From Heterocephalus glaber (lineage: Eukaryota > Chordata > Mammalia > Rodentia > Bathyergidae), in contig NW_004624776.1 in assembly GCF_000247695.1 (NCBI RefSeq), positions 11,740,619 to 11,804,618 on the forward strand: DNA of 64,000 nt. The letters are read 5' to 3'. The notes under the pieces are model-generated. The model searched no databases, was not told the origin of the DNA, and saw only the letters and a list, made by a program, of their open reading frames with translations. Shown here one piece after another: positions 34,104-45,920 of this stretch. The translations under genes and the position numbers were made by a program. The first letter of the stretch is position 1, and every line of letters starts with the position of its first letter.

Positions 34104-35399
34104 ATTATCTTCCCATTTCTAAAAATGTTGCAACTCCTTCTGCACGGTTGCCAATGTTAGCTAGACCACTAGTTTCAAATTTTGCCATGTAAATCCAGAA
34201 TTAAAGCAGTCATTTGTCACTATAGTTTTCCAAATAAATCATGAAGTAGGTTTTGATTTACATATGAAGAAGGATTGATTAGATCCACTATTGTAGTTTC
34301 TTAAGCTACAATCTGATTATTTTAGTGCAACAAAAGAAAATAAAAATATCTATTGAAAGTAATGTGACACTATCAGGGAAATATCACATTTCCTATCTTT
34401 GTCTAAGAATATACTAGCAGTTATTCTTAGATAGAATTAAATATTAAAAACAAAATTTTCTGGTTCATATCATCTCTAGTGTAGAATGCATTTGAAACAG
34501 GTGATCTCTTGTCTTAATAATTAAGTTTGTGAGTGTACAACATGCATACCTGACTGTGGTATTTATCAGCTATATCTTACAAGATCACAAGCAGAATAAC
34601 CATGTGGCTATTCATGAAAAGTTATGTTTGAACTCCTTTTCACCAAAAAAAAAACAACCTCCCTTAAATGCAATAAAAACTGTATTGCCTGCTTACAGAA
34701 GCAAAGATTTAGTTGGAAATTACACAGAATTGACTTTAAACACACTGTAAAATCACCATGTCCAAGAGTCATTTCTGTTAGTGCAGACAGATATAGACAC
34801 AGATACTATCCCTCCATCTGCAGTGAATTTATAGCTGTGTCTCTACAACCAGTGGAAGAATTTCTGGACAGCACATCAACTTCAGATGGCAGCAAAACCA
34901 GGGTCTCAGGGTCCTTAGGGGGAATTGTTGGTAATAAGTTAACCTCACTGGTTTGTTCTAGATATCATGCCCACCGAGGTCGCAGGGCCATTCGGGTAGC
35001 CTGCATACTGGTGCCATCTCTCCAAAGCCTCTTCTAATGTGGCACTAATGTGACTAAATCCTCTACTTGAATCTGTCTCTTCCCTGAGGTCACTTACAGA
35101 AGCAGGAAAGGGACTGAAATATTTAAGAAGTGGGAAAGGATTTTCAATGCATATCACTGTATGATAAGCTTATTCAAGTTGTTGCCTTGCCTTTAAAACA
35201 TTTTTTAACATTGGATGGACTTGGCAGATTGAATATGAGTCTATTTTTAATTGCTTAAAATTTAATAGCACCTCTCCATAGGAGGATTGACAAAGGTAAG
35301 AGAAATATCTTTAATGAGGATTTTAAGCAATAAATGATGTTTTTATAGAAATGATGGTTCCCCTTTTCGTATCTCAATAGTAATCATTATAACAATTCA

Positions 35400-35560
35400 T
35401 ATGGTTTTTAGCAACACATGTGCTAATCTTTTGCTGTAGTCACAAAATAGCACTTTTTCAGATGAGAAAACCAAGATTAGGAGGAGAGGCTAAGAAAGGC
35501 CCTGAGACCACAAAGCCACAGGACAAAGCCAGATTTTGCAGCCAGGTTTTCTGAAGTTTA
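35400..35560 (-). mobile_element. MIR SINE fragment
   Basis: 'ttttcagatgagaaaaccaag', 'gaccacaaagccacagg', 'ttttgcagccaggttttc': antisense MIR. Confidence 0.6.
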
Positions 35561-36063
35561 AGTCGTGTTTTCTGCCTGCATAATGCTGTCTTTCATCCTT
35601 TACTGGATAAGAGAGCAGAGGAAAAACTGCTTTTTAACATGTAACTGTCACAAAATCCAGGTTCTATAATGAAGACATAAAACTTCCTGTTTAAAATTAC
35701 ATGTGGAATGATGATGTGGCTGTACATGAAGGAGGTTCATTTGTATCTTGCTCAGTACATAACTAATTCAGTGGTTGCTTTTGAGTTCAGCTTAGAGATT
35801 TTTTCAGTTCAACTGTAACATGACCTTACTATTTAAATTGTGAAGAGTTTTGATTGTTTAGGTGTTTTTTAAAAGGCTTTGTTTTTATGAGATTAATTAT
35901 TATGAAATGTGCACATATCTCTCTGTATGTGTATTTTTTGTGTGCATGTGCATGTGTTTATGCATACATATATTCAATAACTTTAACTTTGCAATGGGAC
36001 CAAATGTATCATGGAAAACAGTCATATTTCCAGCAGCCCCGAGGTAGCAGATAATCTTTACCT
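35561..36063. other. Gene-free AT-rich sequence
   Basis: No repeat or exon recognised; TG-rich run near 35938-35965. Confidence 0.35.
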
Positions 36064-36272
36064 TTTTTGTTTTGGTAACAGAAATTGATTTCAGGGCCTT
36101 TATACTGAACTACATCTCTAGCCCTTTTTATTTTTATTTTTAAAGTTTATTTAGTTTGAGATAGACTTTCACTACTTAGCTAAATTGCCCAGGCGAAGCT
36201 CAAACTTACAATCTTCCTGCTTCAGCCTCCCAGGATGCTGGGATTGCAGCCATGTGCCATCACATCTGGCTA
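36064..36272 (-). mobile_element. Composite B1+ID SINE
   Basis: Antisense ID part ('ttggtaacagaaattgatttcaggg', 'ctgaactacatctctagccc') followed by T-rich linker and an antisense 7SL-derived part ('attgcccaggcgaagctcaaac', 'ctgcttcagcctcccaggatgctggga', 'ccatcacatctggct'). Confidence 0.85.
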
Positions 36273-37129
36273 GCGGGTAACCTTTTATTCCATGAAATCA
36301 CAATTTCTGATTAACACAGAATTTATTTTCCATAGAAACAGTTGTCTTTGTAACTAGGACAATTTAGTTATCTTACTAGAATCCTTCATTGAAATTCATT
36401 ACCCAAGTTGTGGCTGTCCAGTGTTTTGTTTCCTTTTATTCTTTTAAGTATTTATTTCTTTGTATCAGTCAAGTTTAGTTTGTTCGGGATTGAAGTTTTG
36501 TTTGTTTTGTCTTGTTCATGCTAGGCATGTGCTCTCTCTACCACTGAGCAATTGGCCCAGCTTAAGTTTGTTTCTCAGTGGTGAAGAGGACCAGCTTCAT
36601 TCCTGGTACCTAGAGTGGACAGAGAAGGCAGGGACCCTTCTCCTTGCCACTGAATTAAGGAACCTAGTTGAGAAAGGCAGCATCCAAATTCTTCCATTGA
36701 AGTGACATGGAGAAGTCATCTTCGATTCCCCTTTGATTGAAATGGGATTGAAATAAGAAGTTCAAAAGAAAGATAAGGAACAGAGATATCCAGTGCCAAT
36801 AAAAATACTTTGGAGATTTCTTAAGCTTTTTTTAAAGAAATAATTTAATCCATTATTAAAATAATGATTGCCTTTATTTAATGGTCATATATTTGTCCTA
36901 TGAAGTTAGGATTAAGATTTTTCTACTTCAGATTTAAAATACATATTAAATAAGTGACTACCGTGGTGTTATTCTGAACAATACTTAAGTTTCCACCTTG
37001 ATTGTATGCCCATTATAATAAAGGAATAGATTGTCTTACTGTTCTTTTTAAAAATGTTACTGATTATTGGATGATTTTAATATCTCTTAGAAACTTTAAA
37101 TCCGGTTCAAACTTTAAGAATCTTTGCCG
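36273..37129. other. Gene-free; possible decayed ID SINE near 36480-36570
   Basis: 36480-36575 has 'gggattgaagttttg', 'catgctaggcatgtgctctctctaccactgagcaattggcc', an old antisense ID head. The remainder is AT-rich and unassigned. Confidence 0.45.
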
Positions 37130-37139
37130 TAATAGTTTT

Positions 37140-37242
37140 TGTTTTGTTTTGTTTTGTTTTTTTCGTACCAGGGATTGTACTCAGGTCCTTGCGCTTGCAA
37201 GGCAGGCGGTGGAACCATGGAGCTAAATCCCTAGCCCTGCAT
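37140..37242 (-). mobile_element. tRNA-derived ID-type SINE
   Basis: (TTTTG)n tail tract, CGTACCAGGGATTGTACTCAGG, 'gcgcttgcaaggcaggcgg', 'agctaaatccctagccc'. Target-site duplication TAATAGTTTT at 37130-37139 and 37243-37252. Confidence 0.9.
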
Positions 37243-37364
37243 TAATAGTTTTATACATCATGGCTTTAATTAGCAGATATATTTCTTCTAGCAAACAATG
37301 CAGAAAAAATAATGGACATTTTGACTAGGCCCCCTGTAACATTCAATGCCTAAAGAGGATATGA

Positions 37365-37500
37365 ATTGCCTGGGAATCTTGTTAAAATACAGATTCTGCA
37401 TCAGTGGCCTGGGCCTGGCTGAATGTTTCACAGCTTCTGGGTGACATTGGTGACAATAGTCTGTAAACAACACTGAGTCCCAAGGATGAGCATCACATTT
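37365..37500 (+). mobile_element. MER5-type hAT-Charlie fragment
   Basis: 'gaattgcctgggaatcttgttaaaatacagattctgc', 'cagcttctgggtgacattgg', 'aacaacactgagtccca'. Confidence 0.65.
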
Positions 37501-37829
37501 TTAGCATTCTTGAAATATAAATATAATGTATACGTGTTATATAAATAAATGTATTTAAAGTGTCATTCTTGTCAGAGATTAATAGAAATATGTCTGGTTT
37601 TCCTAGAGCTCTTCAGTATGTGTCTGGCAGAGATCTATAAATGTATTTTTTCCTTTGTTACTGTTCTCACTTTTTAAATTCTTAACTATCCTTATCTTAA
37701 GAGAGTTTCTTTCAGAAACTTCACAGACATGCAATGTGTTTCTATACATGTGGGATAAACACACCTAACAACACAAGTTTCCACCCCGTTTTCCAAGGAC
37801 AGTTTTAAATTAGTTAAATTAGTTACTAA

Positions 37830-38245
37830 TGCATAGCAGTTATACAAACTGTGGGTTTCACTGACATTTCCATATGTGCATATGCTGTGTTTTGATCGTA
37901 TCCATCCTCCCTTCTACCCTTTCTTGCTCTCCCCTTCCCCCCCCCTTTTCCCTTTCTATATAGTCTCTCTTCTACTTTCAAACCATCTTTTTTGTTTGTT
38001 TCCATATATAAGAGAAAACATGATATTTGTGTTTCTGTGTCTGGCCTATTTAGCTTAACACTGTACCCTCCAGTTCTATCCCTTTTGCTGCAAATGACAT
38101 AATTTCTTTCTTCTTTGTGACTGAATAATACTCCAGTCTGTATTTATGTCCTATTTTCTTTAGCCATTCATTTTTTCCAACATGGGAGGCTCTGTGTGCC
38201 CACATGAACTCATGTTGAGATAAGTGAGATGAAAACATTTGTTTT
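37830..38245 (-). mobile_element. L1 3' end, 5'-truncated
   Basis: Antisense 3' UTR, C-rich tract at 37937-37947 and then the ORF2 C-terminus; the minus-strand reading shows EIMSFAAKGIELE, the ending typical of L1 ORF2. About 400 bp long. Confidence 0.85.
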
Positions 38246-38455
38246 TGGGATTCTAAAATTTAACTGAACTCATCCCACAGCAAACTTTTTGTAAACAGGC
38301 AAATCAGAGAAATTTAAAAATACCTCACCTCATTTGACATTTATTTATAATGTTTTGTTTCTCAGCATCAAAACTACTATTAATGTTAACAATCACCCTG
38401 TTTATTCCTTTTACTGGTCTTCCCTTCTGTCCAAGAAGGTGAGAACATGTTTTTC

Positions 38456-38580
38456 CCAGTAGTGATCCCAGCTGCACAGGGGGCTAAGGCAGGAGAACAA
38501 GTTTGAGTGGATAACTTAGTGAGACCTTTTCTCAAGATAAAAAGGACTGAGGCTATGGCTCAGTGGTAGAGCATCATTAA
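38456..38580 (+). mobile_element. Composite B1+ID SINE, truncated
   Basis: 'gtgatcccagctgcacagggggctaaggcagg', 'gtgagaccttttctcaagataaaaagg', then 'ctgaggctatggctcagtggtagagc'. 7SL-like left part followed by the ID-like box A region. Confidence 0.75.
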
Positions 38581-39464
38581 AGTACATAGTTGAAGTGAAT
38601 ATTAACATGTAACTTAAACAACTCCATTGTATAAAATATTTCCAAAAGAAATCTAGGAAATTTTTAATCATAAAAATTCTGATACTAGCATCAACATCAA
38701 TGAACAAACTTTCAATTAGAAATAAGTTTGTAGCAGAAATGAAAGCATTTATTTGGGCACAGATTCCCTTGACTCTGGACAATTTCAAGTAGAATATTTT
38801 CAAAAGTAAAGAAGCATCTTATGGAATTCTCCATATTTGAATTTCTTGTATTTGAATTTCTCACCAAACAACATGCTTTGAACTCATGGGATTCCTACTT
38901 AGGTTGCTGAAAATACAAACTTTTCACATAGGGAGGGATGACAACCTTTTACAGATGTGGTATGCTTACTGGGAAAATCGGTTCTGGTCCAACCACATCC
39001 TTGAACCTTTTAGGATCCTCTATAGAATCTAATAACTGAGAGAAAACTTGTGGAATAGAATTTTCCATACCAAATCTAAACAGTGTGAGTCACTACCTTT
39101 AGAAACTGAAATTGTACTTTCCCCTCAATGCTACTTTCAGACCATCAGATCTTTCTAGTTGTGCTCTTAATTCTATTTGGTCTTGGCCCAGGCCCTGGCC
39201 ACAGTGACTCCCTAGTTACAGCCAACATTTATATCTTGAAAATATTCATTAAATAATACTGTCCTGTTCTTCAAATAAAATTATCCATTACTTAAATCAC
39301 TTACTTCTGATTCCATCTTATACCACTTGGATATTTTCTTGATCATTTTTCTCCAGATCATCTACTATTCCTCCGCTTACCTCTTTAAATCTAGGAGTCA
39401 AAACTGGGAAACAATAATGCACTTCATGGATGTGACCTACGGTGGAGGGGTGGATAATTCTCTG
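38581..39464. other. Gene-free AT-rich sequence
   Basis: No repeat or exon recognised. 38830-38865 contains a small repeat ('tatttgaatttct' twice). Confidence 0.35.
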
Positions 39465-39668
39465 CTTGCTGTCCAGCAGTGATCCATTGAGTGTGGGGCC
39501 CAATCAGCAGCTGCCACATCTCTTGGAAACATGTTAAAATGCAGATTCTCAGAACTTACTCCAAACTTTCTGCTCAGAAATTGAGGTTGAGGCCTAGCCG
39601 TTTGCATTTTCATGAGCCCTCTGAGTGATTCAAATGCACCCTAGAGTTTAAGAACCATGCCACATAGT
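39465..39668 (+). mobile_element. MER5A-type hAT-Charlie element
   Basis: 'ctgtccagcagtgatccattgagtg', 'cttggaaacatgttaaaatgcagattctcag', 'gagccctctgagtgattcaaatgcac', 'gtttaagaaccatg'. Nearly the whole short element in order. Confidence 0.8.
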
Positions 39669-40604
39669 TTTGACTGATTCCCAACATTGTACTAAATAAT
39701 GGTATAGCTAATGACATCAACATGGCAGCTTCTTCTGCCATGTGAATGCCAGGAAACCCTCACCTTGGACCTTGAAGGTGACGTTCATTTGTGTCCATGT
39801 TGGCTTGCAGAAGCTACTGTTTTCAAGGATACCTCCTAATATGTCAACCTAGTTAACTCCTGCCACTTCCATTAGGACTGTACCACGGCCATCTCCCATG
39901 TCATGTGCCTCAGACAGAAAGACAATTCAGGGAAAAGAAATAAGTCTAACCATACCTCTCTCTTGGCATCATGGGGAGTCTTTCCCCTCTCCTGTTCATG
40001 ATCTGTCTCTGAATTGGCCAGAACATTCCACAGTCGAGTCTTCTGCCATCCAGCCACGCATCATCTGTCCACCTACATATGCCTCCTCTGGTCATGTGAG
40101 GACATTCACACATTCCTTCTTCCCACTGTAGGTACTTCCACCTTCATTCTCCAACCCCAGACCAGGGATCTTTGGTGGGAATGTCCAGGAAATGGGGCAG
40201 TTCATGGAGGGTGTGACCTTCAGGCTAGTTTAGGGTGGCCCCCTTGGCACAGTCTTAACAAGCCTCAGAAAGATCTCTGAGATTCCTACAGAGTACGGTA
40301 TGATTTGGGTTAGGAGACTTCTCTCCATGCCTTTGCGCTAGGGTCTTATGGTTTACAATCCAGAAAGATCAGTGAACAGGAGCAATAAGCAGGTTTGAAG
40401 AGGGACTTTTCTCAATTCTGGGGACTGACCAACTTTCGCATGTGACACTTAGCCTACGAGGTTTCCTGAGTGCTCTTTATTCTTTCAAATCACCACATTG
40501 ACATAGTCAGCTTTCCTTTTTGTGTGTGGGAGAATTATTTTGTATTGCTTGTCTTGCAGTAGCATGCACTAATAAAAATAAAAATTGAAAAAAAAATTGA
40601 AAAA
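39669..40604. other. Gene-free, unassigned
   Basis: No repeat family recognised. 39700-40280 is of mixed composition with short frames, none with a domain. Confidence 0.35.
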
Positions 40605-40692
40605 GAAGGCTGGGATGTGGCTCAGTGCAAAGGGCCTGGGTTCAATCCCCAGTACCACTAAATAAATAAATAAGTAAATTTTAAAAATAAAT
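40605..40692 (+). mobile_element. Short ID-like SINE, internally deleted
   Basis: 'aaggctgggatgtggctcagtg', then 'ggcctgggttcaatccccagtaccac' and a TAAA-repeat tail. About 25 bp of the head between box A and box B are missing. Confidence 0.8.
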
Positions 40693-41434
40693 TAAGAACA
40701 AGTTCAAAGAAATTGGTCAGTTTTCTTTAGAAATGTTTGAAGTTAAGAGAACATATTTTAAGCTTACAATTAAAGACTCTCTTTTTGCAAGCTCTTGATT
40801 CTGTTTGACAAGCAGAAAACCCAAACATACAGGAGACCAAGTGACTGTCCTTCTGCATAGGCTTTGGGACAGAAGCTGCTGCTCTCACAGCCTGGTTTGG
40901 GAAACACGTAGCATTCTCACTAGAGGCTTTGGGACGTCATCTTCACGTCCCGTCCATGTCACTTCCTCCTTGACTAGTTGCTAAAGCTCTCTGGGCCGCC
41001 ATGTTCTGATCTGCCGGTGAGCATGTTCCAAGAACCTATCTGGCAGTATGGGGTGGGAGGAAGCAAGGAAAGGTCCAAAACACAGGGTATAAACAGACCC
41101 TGGTTTAGGATTTTTTAACTTTACAATGGTGCAAAAGTGAATTGCATCCGGTAGCAATCATACTTCCGATTTTGAATTTTGCCCTTTCCCTGGAATAGGA
41201 ATATGAGATCCGAACATCTCTTGCAATGCTGGGCAGTGTTGGCGACCACAGCTCCCAGTCAGCCCCATGACCACAAAGGGAAACAAATGACACTCTACAG
41301 TGTGCCATGTTGCTAAGCTCGGAAGGTCATTGGTTAGGTGGACTAAATGCCTATTTGGCTTATGAAATATTCAGTGTTCAATGGGTTCATCAGAATGCGG
41401 CCCTGTCATAAGTCAAGGAGCATCCATACTGACA
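40693..41434. other. Gene-free, unassigned
   Basis: No repeat or exon recognised. A CpG-bearing patch lies at 40930-41020. Confidence 0.3.
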
Positions 41435-41965
41435 CATACCATATTTCCCCCAAAATAAGAACGGTTCTTGTAATTTTCGCTCCAAAATACGCAATAGGGC
41501 TCATTTTCAGGCGATCTTAGTTTTTCATATATGCCAATCTACATTTATCTATTTATTCACGCATAAATATCTACATTTATTCAAATACAGTTATGTCATC
41601 TTCTGGAACATTGTCATATCTCTCCAAACCCCAAATTCCGGACTGAATTTCTTTTTTTTTTTTTGGTACCGGATATCGAACTCGGGTCCTTGCACTTGTC
41701 CAGCAGGCGGCGAAACCACTGAGATAAATCCCCGGCCCCGGCCTGAATTTCTTGTGACTCCATTTCCTGTACCATTGCCCCGAATCTCATGTCCATCAAT
41801 AGAGCCCTGAACACTTAAATGAGCACTTCTTATCCATGTGCCCTGCTTATAGTGCATTGGCGGCACAGCTGTCAGTGATTTTATCCTGTGAATTTTTTAC
41901 CCAAGTCATCACTTCTTGCAGGCTGGCTTCACAAAGTTTCCATTAAATCAAGTGTTAATTGAACT
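41435..41965 (-). mobile_element. DNA-transposon-like relic split by a SINE
   Basis: The edge carries 'accatatttcccccaaaataaga', 'attttcgctccaaaatacgcaatagggct' and 'cattttcaggcgatctt', a terminal pattern I associate with widespread cut-and-paste elements. The minus strand inside reads as decayed coding sequence: on both sides of the SINE the frame continues (LLMDMRFGAMVQEMESQEIQ, then SVRNLGFGEI). Superfamily not settled. Confidence 0.5.
41654..41742 (-). mobile_element. tRNA-derived ID-type SINE
   Basis: T tract, TGGTACCGGATATCGAACTCGGG, 'cagcaggcgg', 'actgagataaatccccggcccc'. Target-site duplication CTGAATTTCTT at 41643-41653 and 41743-41753. It interrupts the DNA-transposon-like relic. 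Confidence 0.92.
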
Positions 41966-42349
41966 TAGGAGAAGGAGTGATGACAAAAATGATGACAGTT
42001 AAGAATGACGGTCCACACAAAAGTGACAAAAAATCACAGGCACCAAAATTCAGAAAATGCTCCTTTATTTCACACAAAAACATTAAAAATGCCTGTTATA
42101 ATACATGATGTTTTGAACTATGAAGATTCATATTACACACAGCCATGTCTGTTCATTATCGATTTCAAACGTTCATTATTCAGGCATTGTGTCTGTACTC
42201 AGACGGGTCATTTGGCAGTAAGTCTGGAGTTCATCTGTATACATAGGCATTTACCTCTCCTCCAAAGTTGCCTGGTTGAGTTTTTAAAAATATTTAGTTA
42301 TGGGGCCGGGTATACTGCCTCCAGTAGTTACTGAGCTAGATACCCATAC
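41966..42349. other. Gene-free AT-rich sequence, possibly more of the relic
   Basis: 42000-42330 could extend the DNA-transposon-like relic ('acattaaaaatgcctgttataa', 'tcattatcgatttcaaacg'), but I cannot confirm the boundary. Confidence 0.3.
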
Positions 42350-42475
42350 AAAAGCCTTGTACTCAGCAATACTATGAGGTATGCCTTGATCTTCTCCCCC
42401 ATCAAAAATAAGGAAAATAACACAGAGAGGTTAAGCGGCTTGCCTAAAACCACACAGGTTTTCTAAAAGTCACTG
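42350..42475 (-). mobile_element. MIR SINE fragment
   Basis: 'aaaataaggaaaataacacagagaggttaagcggcttgcctaaaaccacacagg': antisense MIR core. Confidence 0.65.
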
Positions 42476-42922
42476 TGAACCCTTAGACACAAATAGTGCC
42501 TGTTAGGAAATCTGAGACAAGTCAGCCGAGTATGACCCGTTCATAAGGAGATAAGAGACTCTCCCAAGACAGCCCTGGTTCAGGCCCATGGCAACAGCAC
42601 AGATGCATGGCAGGCACTTGGAGGCCAGAGCAGTGGGTTCCATGAGGCAGGAAGGCCCCATGCAGATAGTGGCTGCCCTCCTGCCCATGGGTCTGGAAGG
42701 AGGGTGGACCCAGGTTCATGTAAAAGCCAATGGGTTTCCCAGCAGTGGAACATTGGTGAGATTCTCTGCATAAGGGCTATTCCATGGAAATGACTTGAGT
42801 TTACTCAGAATGGAGCTGACTACACATAGACTTTTTTTTTTTTTCAGATTACTTTTAACTTGGACTAATTTCAAAAAAAAATTAATACTTTCAGTTTTCA
42901 ACTCCATTTAAATGAGTTTCAG

Positions 42923-43033
42923 GGCCGGGGATGTAGCTCAGTGGTGCAGCACCTGCCTGGCAATCTCGAGGCCCTGAGTTCGAATTCCCAGTACCAAAAA
43001 AAGAAAAGTGAAAAGAAGACCCAAAAAAGCCCC
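42923..43033 (+). mobile_element. tRNA-derived ID-type SINE
   Basis: GGGCCGGGGATGTAGCTCAG, box B GAGTTCGAATTCC, GTACC and a long A-rich tail. The perfect 15-bp duplication TTAAATGAGTTTCAG lies at 42908-42922 and 43034-43048. Confidence 0.95.
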
Positions 43034-43048
43034 TTAAATGAGTTTCAG

Positions 43049-43985
43049 TCAAATCCCTGAAGCCAACTTTAGCGATTTGTAAACTTTGATAATGTAAGAT
43101 TTTAAAAACATTATTCATGTTTCTTGAAATCCACCAACAGTATGTGTTCAGAAAAACAGCTTCTCAACCAAAAGTTTGCATATGTGTAGACATGGATTTG
43201 CATGAATAAAGATGTTCCTTTATTTTTAAAAATATCGCCTATTTTATGTGCAGACTTTTCAAACACAAGGCATAGTAAAGAATTTTTCAATTTAAATGGA
43301 TTTGTTAGATGGAATCATGAAGTCCATATTCATAGCTGCATTTGCAAGGGCCTTGCTTTGCTGAGGAGGAGCCCAGGGCCAGGCAGGTTGTTGCCTTGCA
43401 GAGTCATTAGCCGGGGACCCAGGACATGAACCCAGCCGCATGATTGCTCATCCAGAACTCCATTCTGGGGCACATTTTCCCTGACAGGGTAAAGCTGGAA
43501 ATGTGAAAAGCTGTGCCTACCTTGTGCCCTCCAGTTTCAAATTATTTCTTGTTACTGCTGGCTACTAGACATGGTAGTCTTAGTTGAATAATAATTATTG
43601 CTGCAAGGGCAAACACTTCTGCACCCATTCTGTTCTCAGGGCTTTATGTGCAGTGACTTATCTATTCATCACAGCTACAAAGGCAGTGTATGAAAGCATT
43701 AATTCTAGAATTAAATAGAAGGGATATTTACACATGCAAACAGAGCAAGTCCCATGGCCCTTCTCCTCTATCTGTGTCCCTAACCCCACCTCTATGCATC
43801 CCAGTAGCTTCACACACTTTCACAGTGTTGAAGCCAAATCTCTCCAACAGCTTATTGGCTTAATAGTGAACATTGCATTTCAGAACCACTGCATTTTCAA
43901 TATAAATTTTATGATATCTGTATGCCCAAAATATCAGTACAAAACTTAGCATGTTCGTCTCCATGAGTCTTTTTTGACTCATGTC
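43049..43985. other. Gene-free, unassigned
   Basis: No repeat family or exon recognised. A/T-rich at 43190-43310, CpG-poor throughout. Confidence 0.35.
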
Positions 43986-43997
43986 TCCATGAGTCTT

Positions 43998-44130
43998 TTT
44001 TTTAGTAGGGTCTCACTATATAGTTCAGGCTGGTTTTAAACTCACTATGTAGCCCAGGCAATTTAAGGCAATCCTTCTGCCTCAGCCTCATGAGTGCTAG
44101 GATTATAGGCATGCACCTCCATGCCTAGTT
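43998..44130 (-). mobile_element. B1-like (7SL-derived) SINE
   Basis: 'gtagggtctcactatatagttcaggctgg', 'ctcactatgtagcccaggc', 'ctgcctcagcctcatgagtgctaggattataggc', 'cacctccatgcctag'. Target-site duplication TCCATGAGTCTT at 43986-43997 and 44131-44142; a third copy lies at 43960-43971. Confidence 0.92.
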
Positions 44131-44364
44131 TCCATGAGTCTTCATTACATCAGGTCTGGTGAGCTTTTAAGAAGGGTATGTGAGCGTACACAACCCATTT
44201 CAGTCCAGCCAGAAGGTATAAAGCTGGAGCCCAATTTTACAGGTATGTTTTTCTAGCCCTTTTGAAAAGGGACATGGAAACCCCATAGATAGCAGGCTGA
44301 TAAACTTGTAAAAATGGTAATTACATTATTATTTAAAAGTCACAGCAAATAGCAAACTGTATAA

Positions 44365-44550
44365 GGTGATTGCTATTCCAGGCACTGTGCTAGGCATTCT
44401 ATATGAATGAGCTGTTTGAGTCCTTATAATGACCCCGTGACTGTTAGGCTTTTTTATTATCTCTATTTTACAGGTGGGGGAATTAAGGATTGAAAGGCTA
44501 AGTAACATGCCCAGAATCTTCCATCTGTCAGGTGGTGGATATGTCCAGTA
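44365..44550 (-). mobile_element. MIR SINE
   Basis: 'ccaggcactgtgctaggcatt', 'gagtccttataatgacccc', 'tctctattttacaggtgggggaattaag', 'aagtaacatgccc': well-ordered antisense MIR. Confidence 0.85.
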
Positions 44551-45483
44551 CTCAGTCACTTTCTGTCCCACTAAGATTCTCTTGCTGGGCATCTGTCCTG
44601 AGGATTAACCGGGGTGTCTGTCTCTGACAGGCAGAACTACATGAGACTAGTTTTAATGGCTCAAGACAAGGGTACTTAGGATTTCTTTAACACTTCTAAA
44701 GAGAGAACTGTCTCCCCTCATGCACTGGAGTCAAGTTCCTTGCCTCTGCCTGAACACCCCCCTGACCCCAGTGCATGGCGTGGATGTCTGCCCAGTAGTT
44801 GGCTCCATGCCACCCCACACACACTGAGCCAGTGGCACCCTGGTCCTCATATACAACATTATTTCACAAGTCCCGAGCAATAATTTTTTTTTTCAAAGCA
44901 TGGAAGACATTTGAGAGTACTGAATTACAGACAACCTTGAAAAATAAGCAAATCAAAAATGAGAATTCTTTTCTAAGGCAAGACAGTTACTTTCTTGATT
45001 CTAGTGAGAATAGCTCTATGGATTAGCTATTTTCATCTGCCAAGTTTGCAAACTTTTTAAGAAGATAGACTATAGTTTATACATGACAAAAAATCATTGA
45101 GCGAGGAATTTGGATGGTCCATTTCAGAGACCCTGAAACCCTTACTGTAAGCACTACCTAATCCAACTGTCCTTCTGTGATGTGTGTGTAGATATTAGTG
45201 CAGATATACAGTCTGTGCCCTTTGATTTAGGTTTTGGCAATGAAAAGCTTTTGAGGACAGATAAAATTGAGCTTGTTTTTTTACTCCAGAGGTATGAGAT
45301 AAAATAATGGGAATTGTGCCGAGCCAAAAAGTTCAACAATATGTACTGTTTTTCCAAATTTGTGCTTTTATATAACGTACTTTTTAAAATTCACAATTCA
45401 ATAATTAGGGAGTTATTTTTAATGTCAATGTTATTGAGCCTACTTTGGATTGTATAATTTTAGTTGTCAAATATGTCATGGAG
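44551..45483. other. Gene-free; repeat-poor AT-rich block at 45010-45480
   Basis: 44600-44850 is GC-richer and unassigned. 45010-45480 has no repeat signature and several AT-rich homeobox-like cores (CAATTCAATAATTAGG near 45395), so it is a weak candidate for conserved non-coding DNA. Confidence 0.3.
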
Positions 45484-45920
45484 AACTATTGTCTTAATTA
45501 CTTTCTCATTGCTGGGACAAAATATCTGATATTCACAAGTTAAAGGAGGAAATTTTTATTTTAGTTCAGTTTGTAGAGGTTTCAGTCCATTATCAGCTGG
45601 CTCCAAGGCAGGGCAGCATGGCAGACGGACATGGCTGAGGAGAAACAGTCCATGGCATGGCAAGCAGAAAGCAGTCAGAAAAAAACAACATCAGTGAGCC
45701 TCTTTTTTCTGATTCCATCCAGGGTACTAGTTTGTGCCAATCACACCCAGAGTGAGTCTTCAATCCTCACTAAATACATCCAGCCACACCTAGAATCATG
45801 CTAATCCAACCAGCGTACTAATCCAGTTACCACACACCCATGATCCAGCTACTTCTCCAAAGTCCCACCTGTGAGTGCCTGAGGATTTAGGAGGAACATC
45901 TAGATATAAACTATAACAAC
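45484..45920 (-). mobile_element. MaLR-type LTR
   Basis: 'gtcttaattactttctcattgctgggacaaaatatctg', 'tggctccaaggcagggcagcatggcag', 'ccatgatccagctacttctcc', 'ggaggaacatctagatataaac'. Sister of 24662-25085. Confidence 0.8.

Larger units (their letters stand above)
33851..35399. other. Gene-free AT-rich sequence downstream of GPR12
   Basis: Holds a (GAAA)n microsatellite at 34077-34103. A 137-codon + frame at 34624-35037 has no domain. Otherwise repeat-poor; part could belong to a longer GPR12 3' UTR. Confidence 0.35.

Noticed and set aside
34402..34431. Small hairpin (10-bp arms TCTAAGAATA / TATTCTTAGA) as a microRNA candidate
   Set aside because: The stem is far too short for a pre-miRNA and flanking bases do not extend pairing.
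42831..42845. Poly-T run as a SINE tail
   Set aside because: No ID or B1 head follows on either side, so it is just a homopolymer.
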